Shown: one piece after another, positions 31,209-40,136 of the stretch | Layout: each line of letters starts with the position of its first letter | Position numbering within the stretch: position 1 is the first letter of the stretch | From: Bacilli bacterium | GTDB taxonomy: Bacteria; Bacillota_I; Bacilli_A; RF39; UBA660 | Direction: 5' to 3' | Length of the DNA stretch: 42,982 nt | Assembly (NCBI GenBank): GCA_016302505.1 | Contig: JAEDNL010000005.1 | Location: forward strand, 1-42,982 | Program-made: the position numbers and the translations under genes | Notes under the pieces: model-generated | What the model was told of the DNA's origin: nothing | The model's input: only the letters and a program-made list of their open reading frames with translations | Database searches by the model: none

Positions 31209-33092
31209 ATGAAATTAGATAATATTTTAGAAATTAAAGCAAAAGAATATTATGATAAATGTGAATCCATTATTAAAAATAAAAGAACTAGCCAAACTAA
31301 TTATGATGAGTTAAAGCCTCAATTGCATGCATGTATTACATTACTTAATGTATTAGATGGTAAGAATGAAAGTTCATTTAATTTTAATATTGATTCAGTA
31401 TCTTCTATATTACTAAAATATGGATATGGTGATATTAAAAATAATTTAAATAATATTATAGTAACATTAAATGCTAAAAAGAGTGGATTACCTGTAAATC
31501 TTACTAAAGAACAAGAAAGTGAATTGAAAGTAATTATTTCTAATTTAAATTCACTTATAATACAAATGAAAGAGAAATTAAACGAATATGAAAAAATAAT
31601 AATATCAGGTAATGATGAATATGGTTTTTTATCAGAACAATATTTAAATATAGAATGTTTAATTGAAAAAATAAGAGATCCTGAAAATTTAGATATATTA
31701 GATGAAACTGATTTTCAAATAGTTTATGATATAGTAACAACATCAAGTGATTTATCTTATACTACTAAGAGTCAAATGTTAGTACAATTTAAAGAATATA
31801 ATGAAGATCGTATGTTATCTAAAGATAAAGATACTAAAATAGTGACATGGGATGATATTGTTAAGTTCTTTAAAGATAATGGACTTTCTGATAGTTTTAT
31901 TAAAGGAAGTAAAAAACATAAAACTGAAATAGAAAGAAAAATTAATTTATCTAATGCTTTAGAAATATTAGAATATATGAAAAGTGTTAAAATTAAGTCA
32001 TTATCTTTATTAGATTATTTTAGTAATCCAACTTTATTAACATTACTTGTATATGGAAATAAAGATACTATAATGCAAAGATATGAGCAATTAAGTATAG
32101 ATGGTAAATTATATCAAGTATTCTTTGATACACCAAGTGTATGGTTAAAAACATTAAATAAAAAAGATGCAAGAAGTACTAAGAACCATAATACTTATAC
32201 AAAAGGAACAGGAGAAGTTGGAACATTAAAATATGATTCTCAAATTATTTCATATGATGATATGATTGAAAACGAAAGATTCTTAAAGAGTAAAGGTTTC
32301 CCTGTATCTTTATCAGAAAGTATCCATTATAAAATATTAAAAACTAATCCAGTTATATTAAAAAACAATTATGAAATATATAAAAAATATGGTTTTTTTG
32401 ATATAGCTAAAAGAAGTCCTGCGAGTATGCTAGGAGCATCAAGATTACTTGAAAAATGTGATTTATGTGTAGAACTTGGTATATTAAATGGTATGGGTTC
32501 TAATGAAAAAGATTGTAATTTGATAAAATATTCACCAACTAGACTTGTAAATACACCAAGAGGTTTCTTTCAATATTTAGCTGCATCAAAATTAAATTCT
32601 AGACCTCATGAATACTATGGATTTATATCAAGTGATAGTAAGGATGCTTTTGCTTTATCTTCAATCACTCATCAAATGAAATTAAAAGGACTAGGTATAA
32701 GTTGTGATGATAAAACATTAAATGAATTTATAGAAAGTAATTTTATTAATCAAAATGAACATATACCTAATTATTTAAGATATGATGCAATAGTTCTTGG
32801 TAGTGATAAAATAGATTATGATAAGGAAATATTATCATTACCAGATATTGATAAATTAGAAAAAGAAAATAAAAAGAGTGAATTTATTTATAAATTTAAT
32901 GAACAAATAATATCAAGACAAAAAGTACTTAGAATATCTAGTATTTTATATAATAAATATCATGAATTAACAAAAGAAATGCTTTTATATTCAATAACTA
33001 AAGGAAGTTATATAAATGAAGAAGTATTAAATAATATTGAAAGTAATATTTCATATTCATATGAAGGAGGAAAAACTCATGGATTATCTTAA
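31209..33092 (+). CDS. Hypothetical protein of an unknown operon
   Basis: This 627-residue protein begins MKLDNILE; an in-frame ATG 15 bases earlier lies within the preceding gene, and TAGGTGA sits between the two, so the later ATG is chosen. It is helical and soluble. Repeating units of about 30-40 residues in the second half (LDYFSNPTLLTLLVYGNKDTI, AKRSPASMLGASRLLEKC) suggest a helical-repeat scaffold. The next gene overlaps it by 14 bp. Function is not recognised. Confidence 0.7.
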   Translation: MKLDNILEIKAKEYYDKCESIIKNKRTSQTNYDELKPQLHACITLLNVLDGKNESSFNFNIDSVSSILLKYGYGDIKNNLNNIIVTLNAKKSGLPVNLTKEQESELKVIISNLNSLIIQMKEKLNEYEKIIISGNDEYGFLSEQYLNIECLIEKIRDPENLDILDETDFQIVYDIVTTSSDLSYTTKSQMLVQFKEYNEDRMLSKDKDTKIVTWDDIVKFFKDNGLSDSFIKGSKKHKTEIERKINLSNALEILEYMKSVKIKSLSLLDYFSNPTLLTLLVYGNKDTIMQRYEQLSIDGKLYQVFFDTPSVWLKTLNKKDARSTKNHNTYTKGTGEVGTLKYDSQIISYDDMIENERFLKSKGFPVSLSESIHYKILKTNPVILKNNYEIYKKYGFFDIAKRSPASMLGASRLLEKCDLCVELGILNGMGSNEKDCNLIKYSPTRLVNTPRGFFQYLAASKLNSRPHEYYGFISSDSKDAFALSSITHQMKLKGLGISCDDKTLNEFIESNFINQNEHIPNYLRYDAIVLGSDKIDYDKEILSLPDIDKLEKENKKSEFIYKFNEQIISRQKVLRISSILYNKYHELTKEMLLYSITKGSYINEEVLNNIESNISYSYEGGKTHGLS

Positions 33093-33372
33093 AGAATTTG
33101 GATTTACAAAAGATGATATAAAATATTTATATGATAACTTAGATGAAGAAGATGTTCATGAGTTAATAATTCAGGAAGATAGAATAACTAATATATTAAA
33201 ATATTTAAAGTCTATTGGAATTAATAATTTAAAAGATGTAATAGAAAATAGAACTGAATTATTTTATATTAGTTCATCTACTGTAAAAAGAGCATTTAAT
33301 AATAGTAATGTTAAAAATATAGTTAAATTAATAAATGAAGATGTATCTAATTTTGATTTAATTAATCTTTAA
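33079..33372 (+). CDS. Small helical protein, last gene of an unknown operon
   Basis: This 97-residue protein starts at the ATG after GAAGGAGG, inside the end of the preceding gene. Its sequence (KEFGFTKDDIKYLYDNL, KYLKSIGINNLKDVIENR) reads as helical hairpins like those of the larger neighbour, so it may be a split-off repeat unit. No catalytic motif. Confidence 0.65.
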   Translation: MDYLKEFGFTKDDIKYLYDNLDEEDVHELIIQEDRITNILKYLKSIGINNLKDVIENRTELFYISSSTVKRAFNNSNVKNIVKLINEDVSNFDLINL

Positions 33373-33403
33373 CATTTAATTAGGTAAAATATGTGAAATA
33401 AAA

Positions 33404-33559
33404 ATATCTAATGGTAGTTGGATATCTTAATTACTTAAAGGTAAAAAGATAACTGATTTAACAGCATCTAACGTAACTAAATGTAATCTTAATAATAATA
33501 AATGTGGCAATGGTGCTGGTAATACTAACGGTGTTTCGCAAGATTTCCAAATTGGGTAA
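33404..33559 (+). pseudogene. Orphan fragment of a pilin-like gene
   Basis: In frame, this region reads SNGSWIS, a stop, then LLKGKKITDLTASNVTKCNL and onwards to TAA at 33557. It closely matches SNGEWIAELPSGKKITDL of the pilin-like gene at 42419 (nt 42726 on). There is no start, no N-terminal pilin helix and there is an early stop at 33428, so it cannot be expressed as a pilin. It may be a decayed gene copy or a store of sequence for exchange with the intact gene. Confidence 0.7.
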
Positions 33560-33563
33560 ATAT

Positions 33564-33585
33564 CCTACTAGCGATAGTAGGTTTT
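33564..33585 (+). terminator. Rho-independent terminator after the pilin fragment
   Basis: CCTACTA pairs with TAGTAGG around GCGA, followed by four T residues. Confidence 0.8.
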
Positions 33586-33635
33586 ATAATGTTTTTTGAA
33601 TTAAATTTTTTATTATTAATGGTATTAATTTGTTC

Positions 33636-33664
33636 TTGACATATAATAAAATGTATAATAAAAT
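33636..33664 (+). promoter_or_regulatory. Promoter for the small gene at 33688
   Basis: TTGACA, a 17-base spacer and TAAAAT. A second TATAAT (33654-33659) lies too close to the -35 to pair with it. Confidence 0.5.
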
Positions 33665-33687
33665 ATATACGCTTTGGAGGTGCTATT

Positions 33688-34086
33688 ATGAGAAGATATT
33701 TAAAATTAAATTTAGTAGGAAGTAAATTTTGGCAGTTAGATGATAATAATTCTTATACTAAAAAAGAATATATATCACACGAAGAACTACTTGATAATGT
33801 CTTTTTTGAGGAGTTACCAAATGGAATTTTTAAAGAAATAACTACTGGAGATATATTAATAATTAAAAATGATAATAATAATCTTGTTGTTGATTATCCA
33901 AGAGGAATAGATGTACCAATATCTAGTTTTAGAAATAGTAGTTCACTTGAGATAAAACTTAACTTATCAAGAATTAAAGATGCTAAGTTAGAAAGTGATT
34001 ATAGAACTATATTAAATGAGTTACTTATTAAGAGTCAACAATGTGAACTTGTTTGTGATAAAAAGAAGTCATTGGAATTAAAATAA
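33688..34086 (+). CDS. Hypothetical protein
   Basis: This 132-residue protein has a strong GGAGG site and its own promoter and terminator, so it is a single-gene unit. Segments such as LNLVGSKFWQLDDNNSYTKK, PNGIFKEITTGDILIIKND and RGIDVPISSF are strand-rich; the C-terminus is helical with two Cys. No family recognised. Confidence 0.7.
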   Translation: MRRYLKLNLVGSKFWQLDDNNSYTKKEYISHEELLDNVFFEELPNGIFKEITTGDILIIKNDNNNLVVDYPRGIDVPISSFRNSSSLEIKLNLSRIKDAKLESDYRTILNELLIKSQQCELVCDKKKSLELK

Positions 34087-34089
34087 AAA

Positions 34090-34124
34090 ATAGATATTAT
34101 TTTTAAAAAGTAATATCTTTTTAA
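34090..34124 (+). terminator. Rho-independent terminator
   Basis: AGATATTA pairs with TAATATCT, followed by a T-run. It isolates the small gene from nusB. Confidence 0.75.
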
Positions 34125-34165
34125 TTAAATAAATGATATAATTTTAATAGATTTTTGGAGGAAGT

Positions 34166-34576
34166 ATGAAACTAAATAGAACTGAAGCAAGAGAAAAGAT
34201 AATGGTTATCTTATATCAAATAGATTTTTATATTAAAGAAGGTATTTCTTATGATATAGATACTGTTATTAAAGAGAACTTAGAAATAGATAATAAGTTT
34301 GTTAGAGATATAGTTTATGGTGTTTTTGATAATATTGAAAATATTGATAAAGTTATTTCTAAATATTTAGATAATTGGGATTTAGATAGACTTGGTAAAA
34401 CTGATAAGGCTATATTAAGACTTGGAACTTATGAAATGCTTTATTATGATACTCCTAAAGTAGTAGTTATAAATGAAGCAGTTGAACTTTCTAAGAAATA
34501 TAGTGATGATAAGATAATTAAGTTAATAAATGCAGTTCTTGATAAAATAAGAGATAATGAGGATATAAATGAATAA
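34166..34576 (+). CDS. nusB: Transcription antitermination factor NusB
   Basis: This 136-residue helical protein matches NusB: RTEAREKIMVILYQIDF at the start, LDNWDLDRLGKTDKAILRLGTYEML and VVINEAVELSKKYSDDKIIKLINAVLDKI at the end. It binds boxA RNA with NusE (S10) to keep RNA polymerase on rRNA operons. A GGAGGAAG site precedes it. It overlaps xseA by 8 bp. The nusB-xseA-xseB-spoIVB order follows Bacillus, with the genes usually between them (folD, ispA, dxs and others) missing. Confidence 0.95.
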   Translation: MKLNRTEAREKIMVILYQIDFYIKEGISYDIDTVIKENLEIDNKFVRDIVYGVFDNIENIDKVISKYLDNWDLDRLGKTDKAILRLGTYEMLYYDTPKVVVINEAVELSKKYSDDKIIKLINAVLDKIRDNEDINE

Positions 34577-35918
34577 TGAATATATTTCTATTACTGAGAT
34601 TAATAGAATTATTAAAAATACTATTGAATTAAATCCAGTACTTAAAAATGTTTATATTAAAGGGGAAATAAGTAATTTAAAAGTTCATGGTAGGGGACAT
34701 TTATATTTTTCATTAAAGGATGAGAATAGTAAAATTAATGCTGTTATGTTTAATTATAAAAATAGTGGTATTGATTTTATTCCTAAGGATGGAGATTCTG
34801 TACTTGTACATGGTAGAGTTTCAGTGTATGAAGCTAGTGGTAGTTATCAAATATATGTTGATTCTTTAGAATTAGATGGTCTTGGTAATTTATATGTTCT
34901 TTTTGAGAAATTAAAAAAGAAACTTAGCGAAGAGGGTTTATTTAATCCTGAACATAAGCAAAAAATTAAAAGAGTGCCAAGAAAGATTGGTATTATTACT
35001 GCACCTACTGGAGCGGCTGTTAGAGACATAATATCTACTATTAATCATAGATTCCCAATGACTGAAATATATTTATTTCCAACACTTGTACAGGGAGAAA
35101 GTGCTGCTCAAAACATAGTATCTATGATAGAACTTGCTAATACTTTTGATGATATAGATACAATTATATTAGGTCGTGGTGGTGGCTCTATTGAAGACTT
35201 ATGGGCTTTTAATGAAGAGGTAGTAGCAAGAGCTATATATAATAGTAGAATACCTATAATTAGTGGTGTAGGTCATGAAATTGATTTTACTATTAGTGAT
35301 TTTGTTGCTGATAAAAGAGCACCAACACCAACGGGAGCGGCTATAATGGCTGTACCAGATATAGTTGAAGTTAGAAGATATTTTAGTAATGCTAAAGATA
35401 GAATAAATACTTCAATATCAAATAAACTTGATAGTTATTCTGAGTTACTTAAAAAATATAAAACTAACTATATAATTAATAATCCTATGAGATTATATGA
35501 AATGAAAGAACAAAAGTTAGATATTTTGTATGAAAAGTTAAATACAAATATTATGATAAAATTAGATAATAGTATTCATAGACTTGAAAAGATTAAATCT
35601 AATTATATACTTAATAATCCTAGAGTGTTATATGAAAAAGGTAAAGAAAAAATATCTAATTTGACTACAACAATAAATAAAGAAATATTAAATATATTAA
35701 ATAATAATAAAAATAGATTAGACACTATTCATGTTAAACTTGATTTATTAAATCCGGATAATATACTTGATAAAGGATATTCTATAATATATAAAGATAA
35801 TAAAATAGTAAAAAATATAAATAATATTAGTAAAGATGATAATATTAATATAGTGGTTAAAAATGGTAATATTGATGCGATAGTTAAAGGAGTTAAAAAT
35901 GGAAAAGAAAGAAAATGA
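34569..35918 (+). CDS. xseA: Exodeoxyribonuclease VII large subunit
   Basis: This 449-residue protein has the XseA build: an N-terminal OB-fold (about 1-100: VYIKGEISNLKVHGRGHLYFSL), the catalytic domain (about 115-320, with GIITAPTGAAVRDI, GRGGGSIEDLWAFNEE and SGVGHEIDFT) and a long C-terminal coiled-coil. Exonuclease VII degrades single-stranded DNA from both ends. It overlaps nusB upstream and xseB downstream, the expected large-small subunit coupling. Confidence 0.96.
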   Translation: MNNEYISITEINRIIKNTIELNPVLKNVYIKGEISNLKVHGRGHLYFSLKDENSKINAVMFNYKNSGIDFIPKDGDSVLVHGRVSVYEASGSYQIYVDSLELDGLGNLYVLFEKLKKKLSEEGLFNPEHKQKIKRVPRKIGIITAPTGAAVRDIISTINHRFPMTEIYLFPTLVQGESAAQNIVSMIELANTFDDIDTIILGRGGGSIEDLWAFNEEVVARAIYNSRIPIISGVGHEIDFTISDFVADKRAPTPTGAAIMAVPDIVEVRRYFSNAKDRINTSISNKLDSYSELLKKYKTNYIINNPMRLYEMKEQKLDILYEKLNTNIMIKLDNSIHRLEKIKSNYILNNPRVLYEKGKEKISNLTTTINKEILNILNNNKNRLDTIHVKLDLLNPDNILDKGYSIIYKDNKIVKNINNISKDDNINIVVKNGNIDAIVKGVKNGKERK

Positions 35919-36126
35919 AACATTTGAAAGTTCTGTTAAAAAATTAGAAGTTATTATTAGTGAATTAGAAAGTGGTGAACTTGATTTAGATAAGTCTATA
36001 TCTAAATATACTGAAGCTATGGGTTTAATTGAAAATTGCGAGAACAAATTAAATAGTGCTACCGAAACTATTAATAAACTAGTGGAAAAAAATGGTAAAA
36101 TAACAGATTTTGAGATACAAGAATAA
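35899..36126 (+). CDS. xseB: Exodeoxyribonuclease VII small subunit
   Basis: This 75-residue helical protein matches XseB: FESSVKKLEVIISELESGEL and LDKSISKYTEAMGLIENCE are the family core. It binds the coiled-coil of XseA. AAAGGAG lies inside the end of xseA, and the genes overlap by 20 bp. Confidence 0.93.
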   Translation: MEKKENETFESSVKKLEVIISELESGELDLDKSISKYTEAMGLIENCENKLNSATETINKLVEKNGKITDFEIQE

Positions 36127-36182
36127 AATGGATATATTATTTGTTATAAAATGATAATAATAATAATAAAGAGGTGAAGTAT

Positions 36183-37154
36183 ATGAAAAAGATTCTACTT
36201 ACTTTCTTTATTATTTTATTTTGTCCTTTAAATATACTAGCATATTCAAAAAATGTTATACCAGGAGGAGAAAGTATAGGAATTAAAATAGAATCTGATG
36301 GTTTAATAGTAGTTGGGTTTTATAAAGTAAATGGTGAATATATAGCAAGTGATAATATTAGAATAGGAGATAACATAACTCATATAAATAATAAAAGAGT
36401 ATATTCTATAAATGAACTTACTAATGTAATAGATAAAAGTAATACTAGTGAAGTAGATATTAAATTAATAAGAAATAATAAGGAAGTGAATACAAAATTA
36501 AGATTAGTAGAAGAAAATAATTTATTAAAAACAGGTCTTTATGTAAAAGATAATGTAGTGGGACTTGGAACTCTTACATACATAGATCCAGTAACTAAAA
36601 TATGGGGAGCATTAGGACATGAAATATTACTTAGTGAAACAAATTCTAGAATAGAAGTAAAAGATGGTAATATATTAATGTCTAAAGTTACAAGTATTAA
36701 TAAAAGCAGAAATGGTCATGTAGGTAGTAAAAATGCTAATATATCCTTTAATAAAAAAATAGGTACTATAGATAAAAATACTGTTAATGGTATATATGGT
36801 ACTTATACTTCTTCATTACCTGAGAAAGATTTAATTATGGTAGCAGATTTTGATGAGATTAAAAAGACAGAAGCATATATTTATACTGTTACTAGTAACA
36901 ATGCTATTAAAAAATACAAAATAAAAATATTAGATAAATATCCTAATAAAAAGAATACTACTAAAGCAATAAGTTTTGAAATAGTAGATAAAGATTTAAT
37001 AAATAAAACAGGAGGTATAGTTCAAGGTATGAGCGGTTCTCCAATTATACAAGACAATAAATTAGTAGGAGCAGTTACTAATGTTCTTGTTGATAATGTA
37101 ACATTAGGATATGGAATACTTATTAGTACTATGTTAGAGACAGGAGAAAGTTAA
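36183..37154 (+). CDS. spoIVB: SpoIVB sporulation peptidase (S55 family)
   Basis: This 323-residue protein has an N-terminal membrane/signal segment (about 3-20), a PDZ-type domain (about 35-105: SDNIRIGDNITHINNKRV) and the SpoIVB S55 serine peptidase domain. Catalytic candidates are H146 (GALGHEI) and S286 (GMSGSPII). In Bacillus SpoIVB is made in the forespore and triggers sigma-K processing in the mother cell. ATG 36183 is chosen over a GTG at 36174 because GAGGTG is the ribosome site. Its presence implies that the organism, or a recent ancestor, forms endospores. It is shorter than the Bacillus protein but keeps the core. Confidence 0.93.
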   Translation: MKKILLTFFIILFCPLNILAYSKNVIPGGESIGIKIESDGLIVVGFYKVNGEYIASDNIRIGDNITHINNKRVYSINELTNVIDKSNTSEVDIKLIRNNKEVNTKLRLVEENNLLKTGLYVKDNVVGLGTLTYIDPVTKIWGALGHEILLSETNSRIEVKDGNILMSKVTSINKSRNGHVGSKNANISFNKKIGTIDKNTVNGIYGTYTSSLPEKDLIMVADFDEIKKTEAYIYTVTSNNAIKKYKIKILDKYPNKKNTTKAISFEIVDKDLINKTGGIVQGMSGSPIIQDNKLVGAVTNVLVDNVTLGYGILISTMLETGES

Positions 37155-37204
37155 GGTTGATACTTAACTTTTTAAATGATATAATTGTTATAGTAGGTGA
37201 GGGT

Positions 37205-37381
37205 ATGGAAGAAAAAGAAATAACGTTTGATGGAATTAAGAAAAAAATAATTGTTAATTTAGATGATGAGTATATTGAATCATTAAATGAAGATGAAATA
37301 AAAGAGCTAGATAAAACTATTGAATTAGATACTGTCATAAATGATATAGAAAAAACTATGGAGTTTGATTTAAATGACTAA
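37205..37381 (+). CDS. Small acidic hypothetical protein
   Basis: This 58-residue protein begins MEEKEITFDGIKKKI after GGTGAGGG; an upstream in-frame TTG is not likely, since TATAAT lies at 37182-37187. It is very acidic (EDEIKELDKTIELD) and overlaps the next gene by 8 bp. It may be a chaperone or regulator for that product. Not recognised. Confidence 0.6.
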   Translation: MEEKEITFDGIKKKIIVNLDDEYIESLNEDEIKELDKTIELDTVINDIEKTMEFDLND

Positions 37382-38786
37382 GACAGAGAAAATGGATGAA
37401 TTTTTAAAATATTATGCAAAAGTTTTTAAGCAAAATCCAAGTTTACAAATAAATAAAGATATAATATATTCAGGTCTTATGAATTATGGTTTAGATGAAC
37501 ATGAACAAAAACAAAATATAAGACCATTGTTTGATAAATGGATCAAACGTTATGAAAATAAAAAATTGGATGTATTTCATTCAACTCGCCAAAATAGATT
37601 TTTACAATTTCATAATGATGGTTATTCTAAAAGTGACTATGTAAAAATATATTTATCATTTGGTGCTGATGATATAGAAGAATGTGTAAATATTATATTT
37701 GATTATATTGATAAAAATAATTTTAAAATATTGTCTAAAGTAGCAGATATTACAAGAAGTGATAGTGTTGTACTTAGAATATGTGAAATAGAAGATGCTA
37801 AAAAAATAATAAATTTTATTAATAATAATCAATATTTAAAATCTAAAGCTAAAGAAGTAAATCCATTTACAATACAAAATGGAATAGTAGGAATGGCTAA
37901 TGATAGAAAATTAAGTTATAATGAAACAGTAGCATATTTAATACAAAATTATTATAAAAGTATTGAAGATCTTAATAGAGTAAGTATTGATGATTTTAAA
38001 AATTATATGTTAAATACATATAATTCTATATTTAAAGATAAAACAAAATTAGATAAGTTTAAAAATACATCAATATTTGCAAAATATAGTAGTAATTTTA
38101 ATAGTGATAATGAAGAAGTAGTTAATTATTATGAAGTATTTATAACATTTTTAATGTCATTAAATGAAAATACTAAAATAGAAGATTTTTATAAACATGT
38201 AAGTAATTGTCAAGATAATAACAAACACTTAAGTTTAGTTAAACATTTTGATGATCATGATAAAGAAATAAAATCTATTAATAAAGAAGAATTATTATCA
38301 AATTTTGTATTATATGCAAGTAAAAAATATGGAAGAAAAAATGTAAAACTAATATTACAGGAATATATTAATGGAAATCAAAATGCTATAACAAGAGATA
38401 ATAATTATAGAAAATTGTTTCAAATGTATATATCAAGAGAAGATATATTAAGAATAACAAATAATGATTTAGAGATGTTTGTAGGAGTTGAAGAAGAAAA
38501 CGAACAGGAGATTCTTAATGTATTTAAAACTGCAATAATAGATACTTTTCAAAAATATGGGTTTAAACAAGCTTGTCATGCTTTAAGGTGTTTATTTAAT
38601 CATGATTTTAGATATATATCTAATGGAGCTAATTATAATAGGGAAAGATTACAAAAATATAACTTTGATAAATTAATAGAAATTATAAATTCATATTTGA
38701 GTAATATTAAATTAAATAATAATGAAGATTATATTGAAACAGCTGTTTCATATATGGCCGGAATTAATAATAGAATGTCTATGTAG
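37374..38786 (+). CDS. Hypothetical protein
   Basis: This 470-residue helical, soluble protein contains SADDIEECVNIIFDYIDKN-like FGADDIEECVNIIFDYI, RSDSVVLRICEIEDAKKIIN and KYGRKNVKLILQEYINGNQN. No signal peptide, membrane segment or known catalytic motif is visible. It is coupled to the small acidic gene upstream and followed 9 bp later by a DUF1292-like gene, so the four genes from 37205 to 40104 form an operon. Function unknown. Confidence 0.7.
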   Translation: MTKTEKMDEFLKYYAKVFKQNPSLQINKDIIYSGLMNYGLDEHEQKQNIRPLFDKWIKRYENKKLDVFHSTRQNRFLQFHNDGYSKSDYVKIYLSFGADDIEECVNIIFDYIDKNNFKILSKVADITRSDSVVLRICEIEDAKKIINFINNNQYLKSKAKEVNPFTIQNGIVGMANDRKLSYNETVAYLIQNYYKSIEDLNRVSIDDFKNYMLNTYNSIFKDKTKLDKFKNTSIFAKYSSNFNSDNEEVVNYYEVFITFLMSLNENTKIEDFYKHVSNCQDNNKHLSLVKHFDDHDKEIKSINKEELLSNFVLYASKKYGRKNVKLILQEYINGNQNAITRDNNYRKLFQMYISREDILRITNNDLEMFVGVEEENEQEILNVFKTAIIDTFQKYGFKQACHALRCLFNHDFRYISNGANYNRERLQKYNFDKLIEIINSYLSNIKLNNNEDYIETAVSYMAGINNRMSM

Positions 38787-38795
38787 GAGGAAAAA

Positions 38796-39053
38796 ATGGA
38801 AGATAATAAATTAAAAGTAACTATTGAAGATGGAAGTGAGGTAACAGTAAATGTTTTGGATATTATAGATTCTTTAGAGTTTAATAAGACATTTATAATA
38901 TATACAGTAAATGATAATAAAGAAAATATTTTTGCATCAATATTAAATGAAACTGAAACATCATTTTCATTGGATACAATAACAAATAAAAATGAAATAG
39001 ATTACATTAATAAAGAAATAGATAGAGTGGTTGATAGTAATTATGAAAATTAA
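38796..39053 (+). CDS. DUF1292-like small protein
   Basis: This 85-residue protein has an AGGAGG site 7 bases before its ATG. LKVTIEDGSEVTVNVLDIID, then FNKTFIIYTVNDNKENIFAS and a final acidic TNKNEIDYINKEID match the pattern of DUF1292 (YrzB-type) proteins of Bacillota, whose function is unknown. It overlaps the coiled-coil gene by 11 bp. Confidence 0.75.
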   Translation: MEDNKLKVTIEDGSEVTVNVLDIIDSLEFNKTFIIYTVNDNKENIFASILNETETSFSLDTITNKNEIDYINKEIDRVVDSNYEN

Positions 39054-40104
39054 AAACGCAATTAAAAATGGTAAATTACCAAATATAAGAATAGAAGATA
39101 TATTTAGAATATTAGATAGTTTAGGTATTAAAGTATCACAAAATAGTAGAACTGAAGATTATGTTTTAGATGATAATATTATAGATATAATAAGACAAAT
39201 AGCTAATGCTAGTATTAGTTATACTAATCATGTAATTGAAGTTAATAATGATATTAAAACTACACATAATAATCTTTTGGATAAATATGATAATTTTATT
39301 AGTAAATATACTAATATACTTAGTTCTATGCAGAAAGACCCTAGTCAACCTATTGATTTAAATAATATTGATTTAAATGATTTTCAAGATTACTTTAAAA
39401 GTGATGTAAAAGATTTAATAACTCAAATAAATAAATTAGAAGACGCTAAAAAAAGTTATGAGAATATTATTAATGGAATAGATTTAACACATGATAATTT
39501 AGGTTTAGATGAAAAAGTGTTAAATGATTTCGAATCAAAGAATTTAAAAGGCATAAATACTAAACTTGGTCAAACAGAAACAGAATTACAAAAATATCAA
39601 GAACAATTAGATAAATTAAATAATTTAAAAGTTACTTCTAAATTTAAACAAAAAAGAATTAATAAAAAGATGAGAAAGATAGAAGAAAGAATAAATAAAT
39701 TAAAAAATAAAAAAGGAATATTACAAACTAAGCAAACAAAATTAGTTAACAAAGGAAGTAATAAGTATATTCAAAGAAAAGAAAAAGAATTTGAAAATAT
39801 TATGACTGATTATGAAAGAATGAATTCATATCAATCTGCGATGAGTGAAAATCAAAGATTACAAGAAGGTTTATCTAATGATTTAATATCAACAAAAGAA
39901 GAATTGGATTCATTAAGAGGAAAGACTGGTATAAAAGCAGCTTATGAAAGAAATAAATTAGAAAGAGAAAGTAAAAGACTTGAAAATCAACATGAAAAGT
40001 TAGTAAAACAAGCACAAAGAATTAATAATCTTAAGAACAAAAAAGGTTATTGTAACTTATCTAATCAAATATTAAGAAGTTATACTGTCGCTTATAGCAT
40101 GTAA
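39043..40104 (+). CDS. Coiled-coil hypothetical protein
   Basis: This 353-residue protein starts at the ATG at 39043 (a TTG 12 bases earlier is weaker). The first 100 residues are mixed; about 130-330 is one long coiled coil rich in Lys, Glu, Gln and Asn (TETELQKYQEQLDKLNNL, RKIEERINKLKNKKG). The last residues (GYCNLSNQILRSYTVAYSM) are non-helical. No nuclease or ATPase motif is visible. Last gene of the 37205-40104 operon; the role is unknown. Confidence 0.75.
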   Translation: MKIKNAIKNGKLPNIRIEDIFRILDSLGIKVSQNSRTEDYVLDDNIIDIIRQIANASISYTNHVIEVNNDIKTTHNNLLDKYDNFISKYTNILSSMQKDPSQPIDLNNIDLNDFQDYFKSDVKDLITQINKLEDAKKSYENIINGIDLTHDNLGLDEKVLNDFESKNLKGINTKLGQTETELQKYQEQLDKLNNLKVTSKFKQKRINKKMRKIEERINKLKNKKGILQTKQTKLVNKGSNKYIQRKEKEFENIMTDYERMNSYQSAMSENQRLQEGLSNDLISTKEELDSLRGKTGIKAAYERNKLERESKRLENQHEKLVKQAQRINNLKNKKGYCNLSNQILRSYTVAYSM

Positions 40105-40110
40105 TTACAA

Positions 40111-40136
40111 AAAAAGTTCCGTAAAGGAACTTTTTA
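40111..40136. terminator. Bidirectional terminator between convergent genes
   Basis: AAAGTTCC pairs with GGAACTTT around GTAAA, with A residues before and T residues after. It serves the coiled-coil gene and mgtE. Confidence 0.85.
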
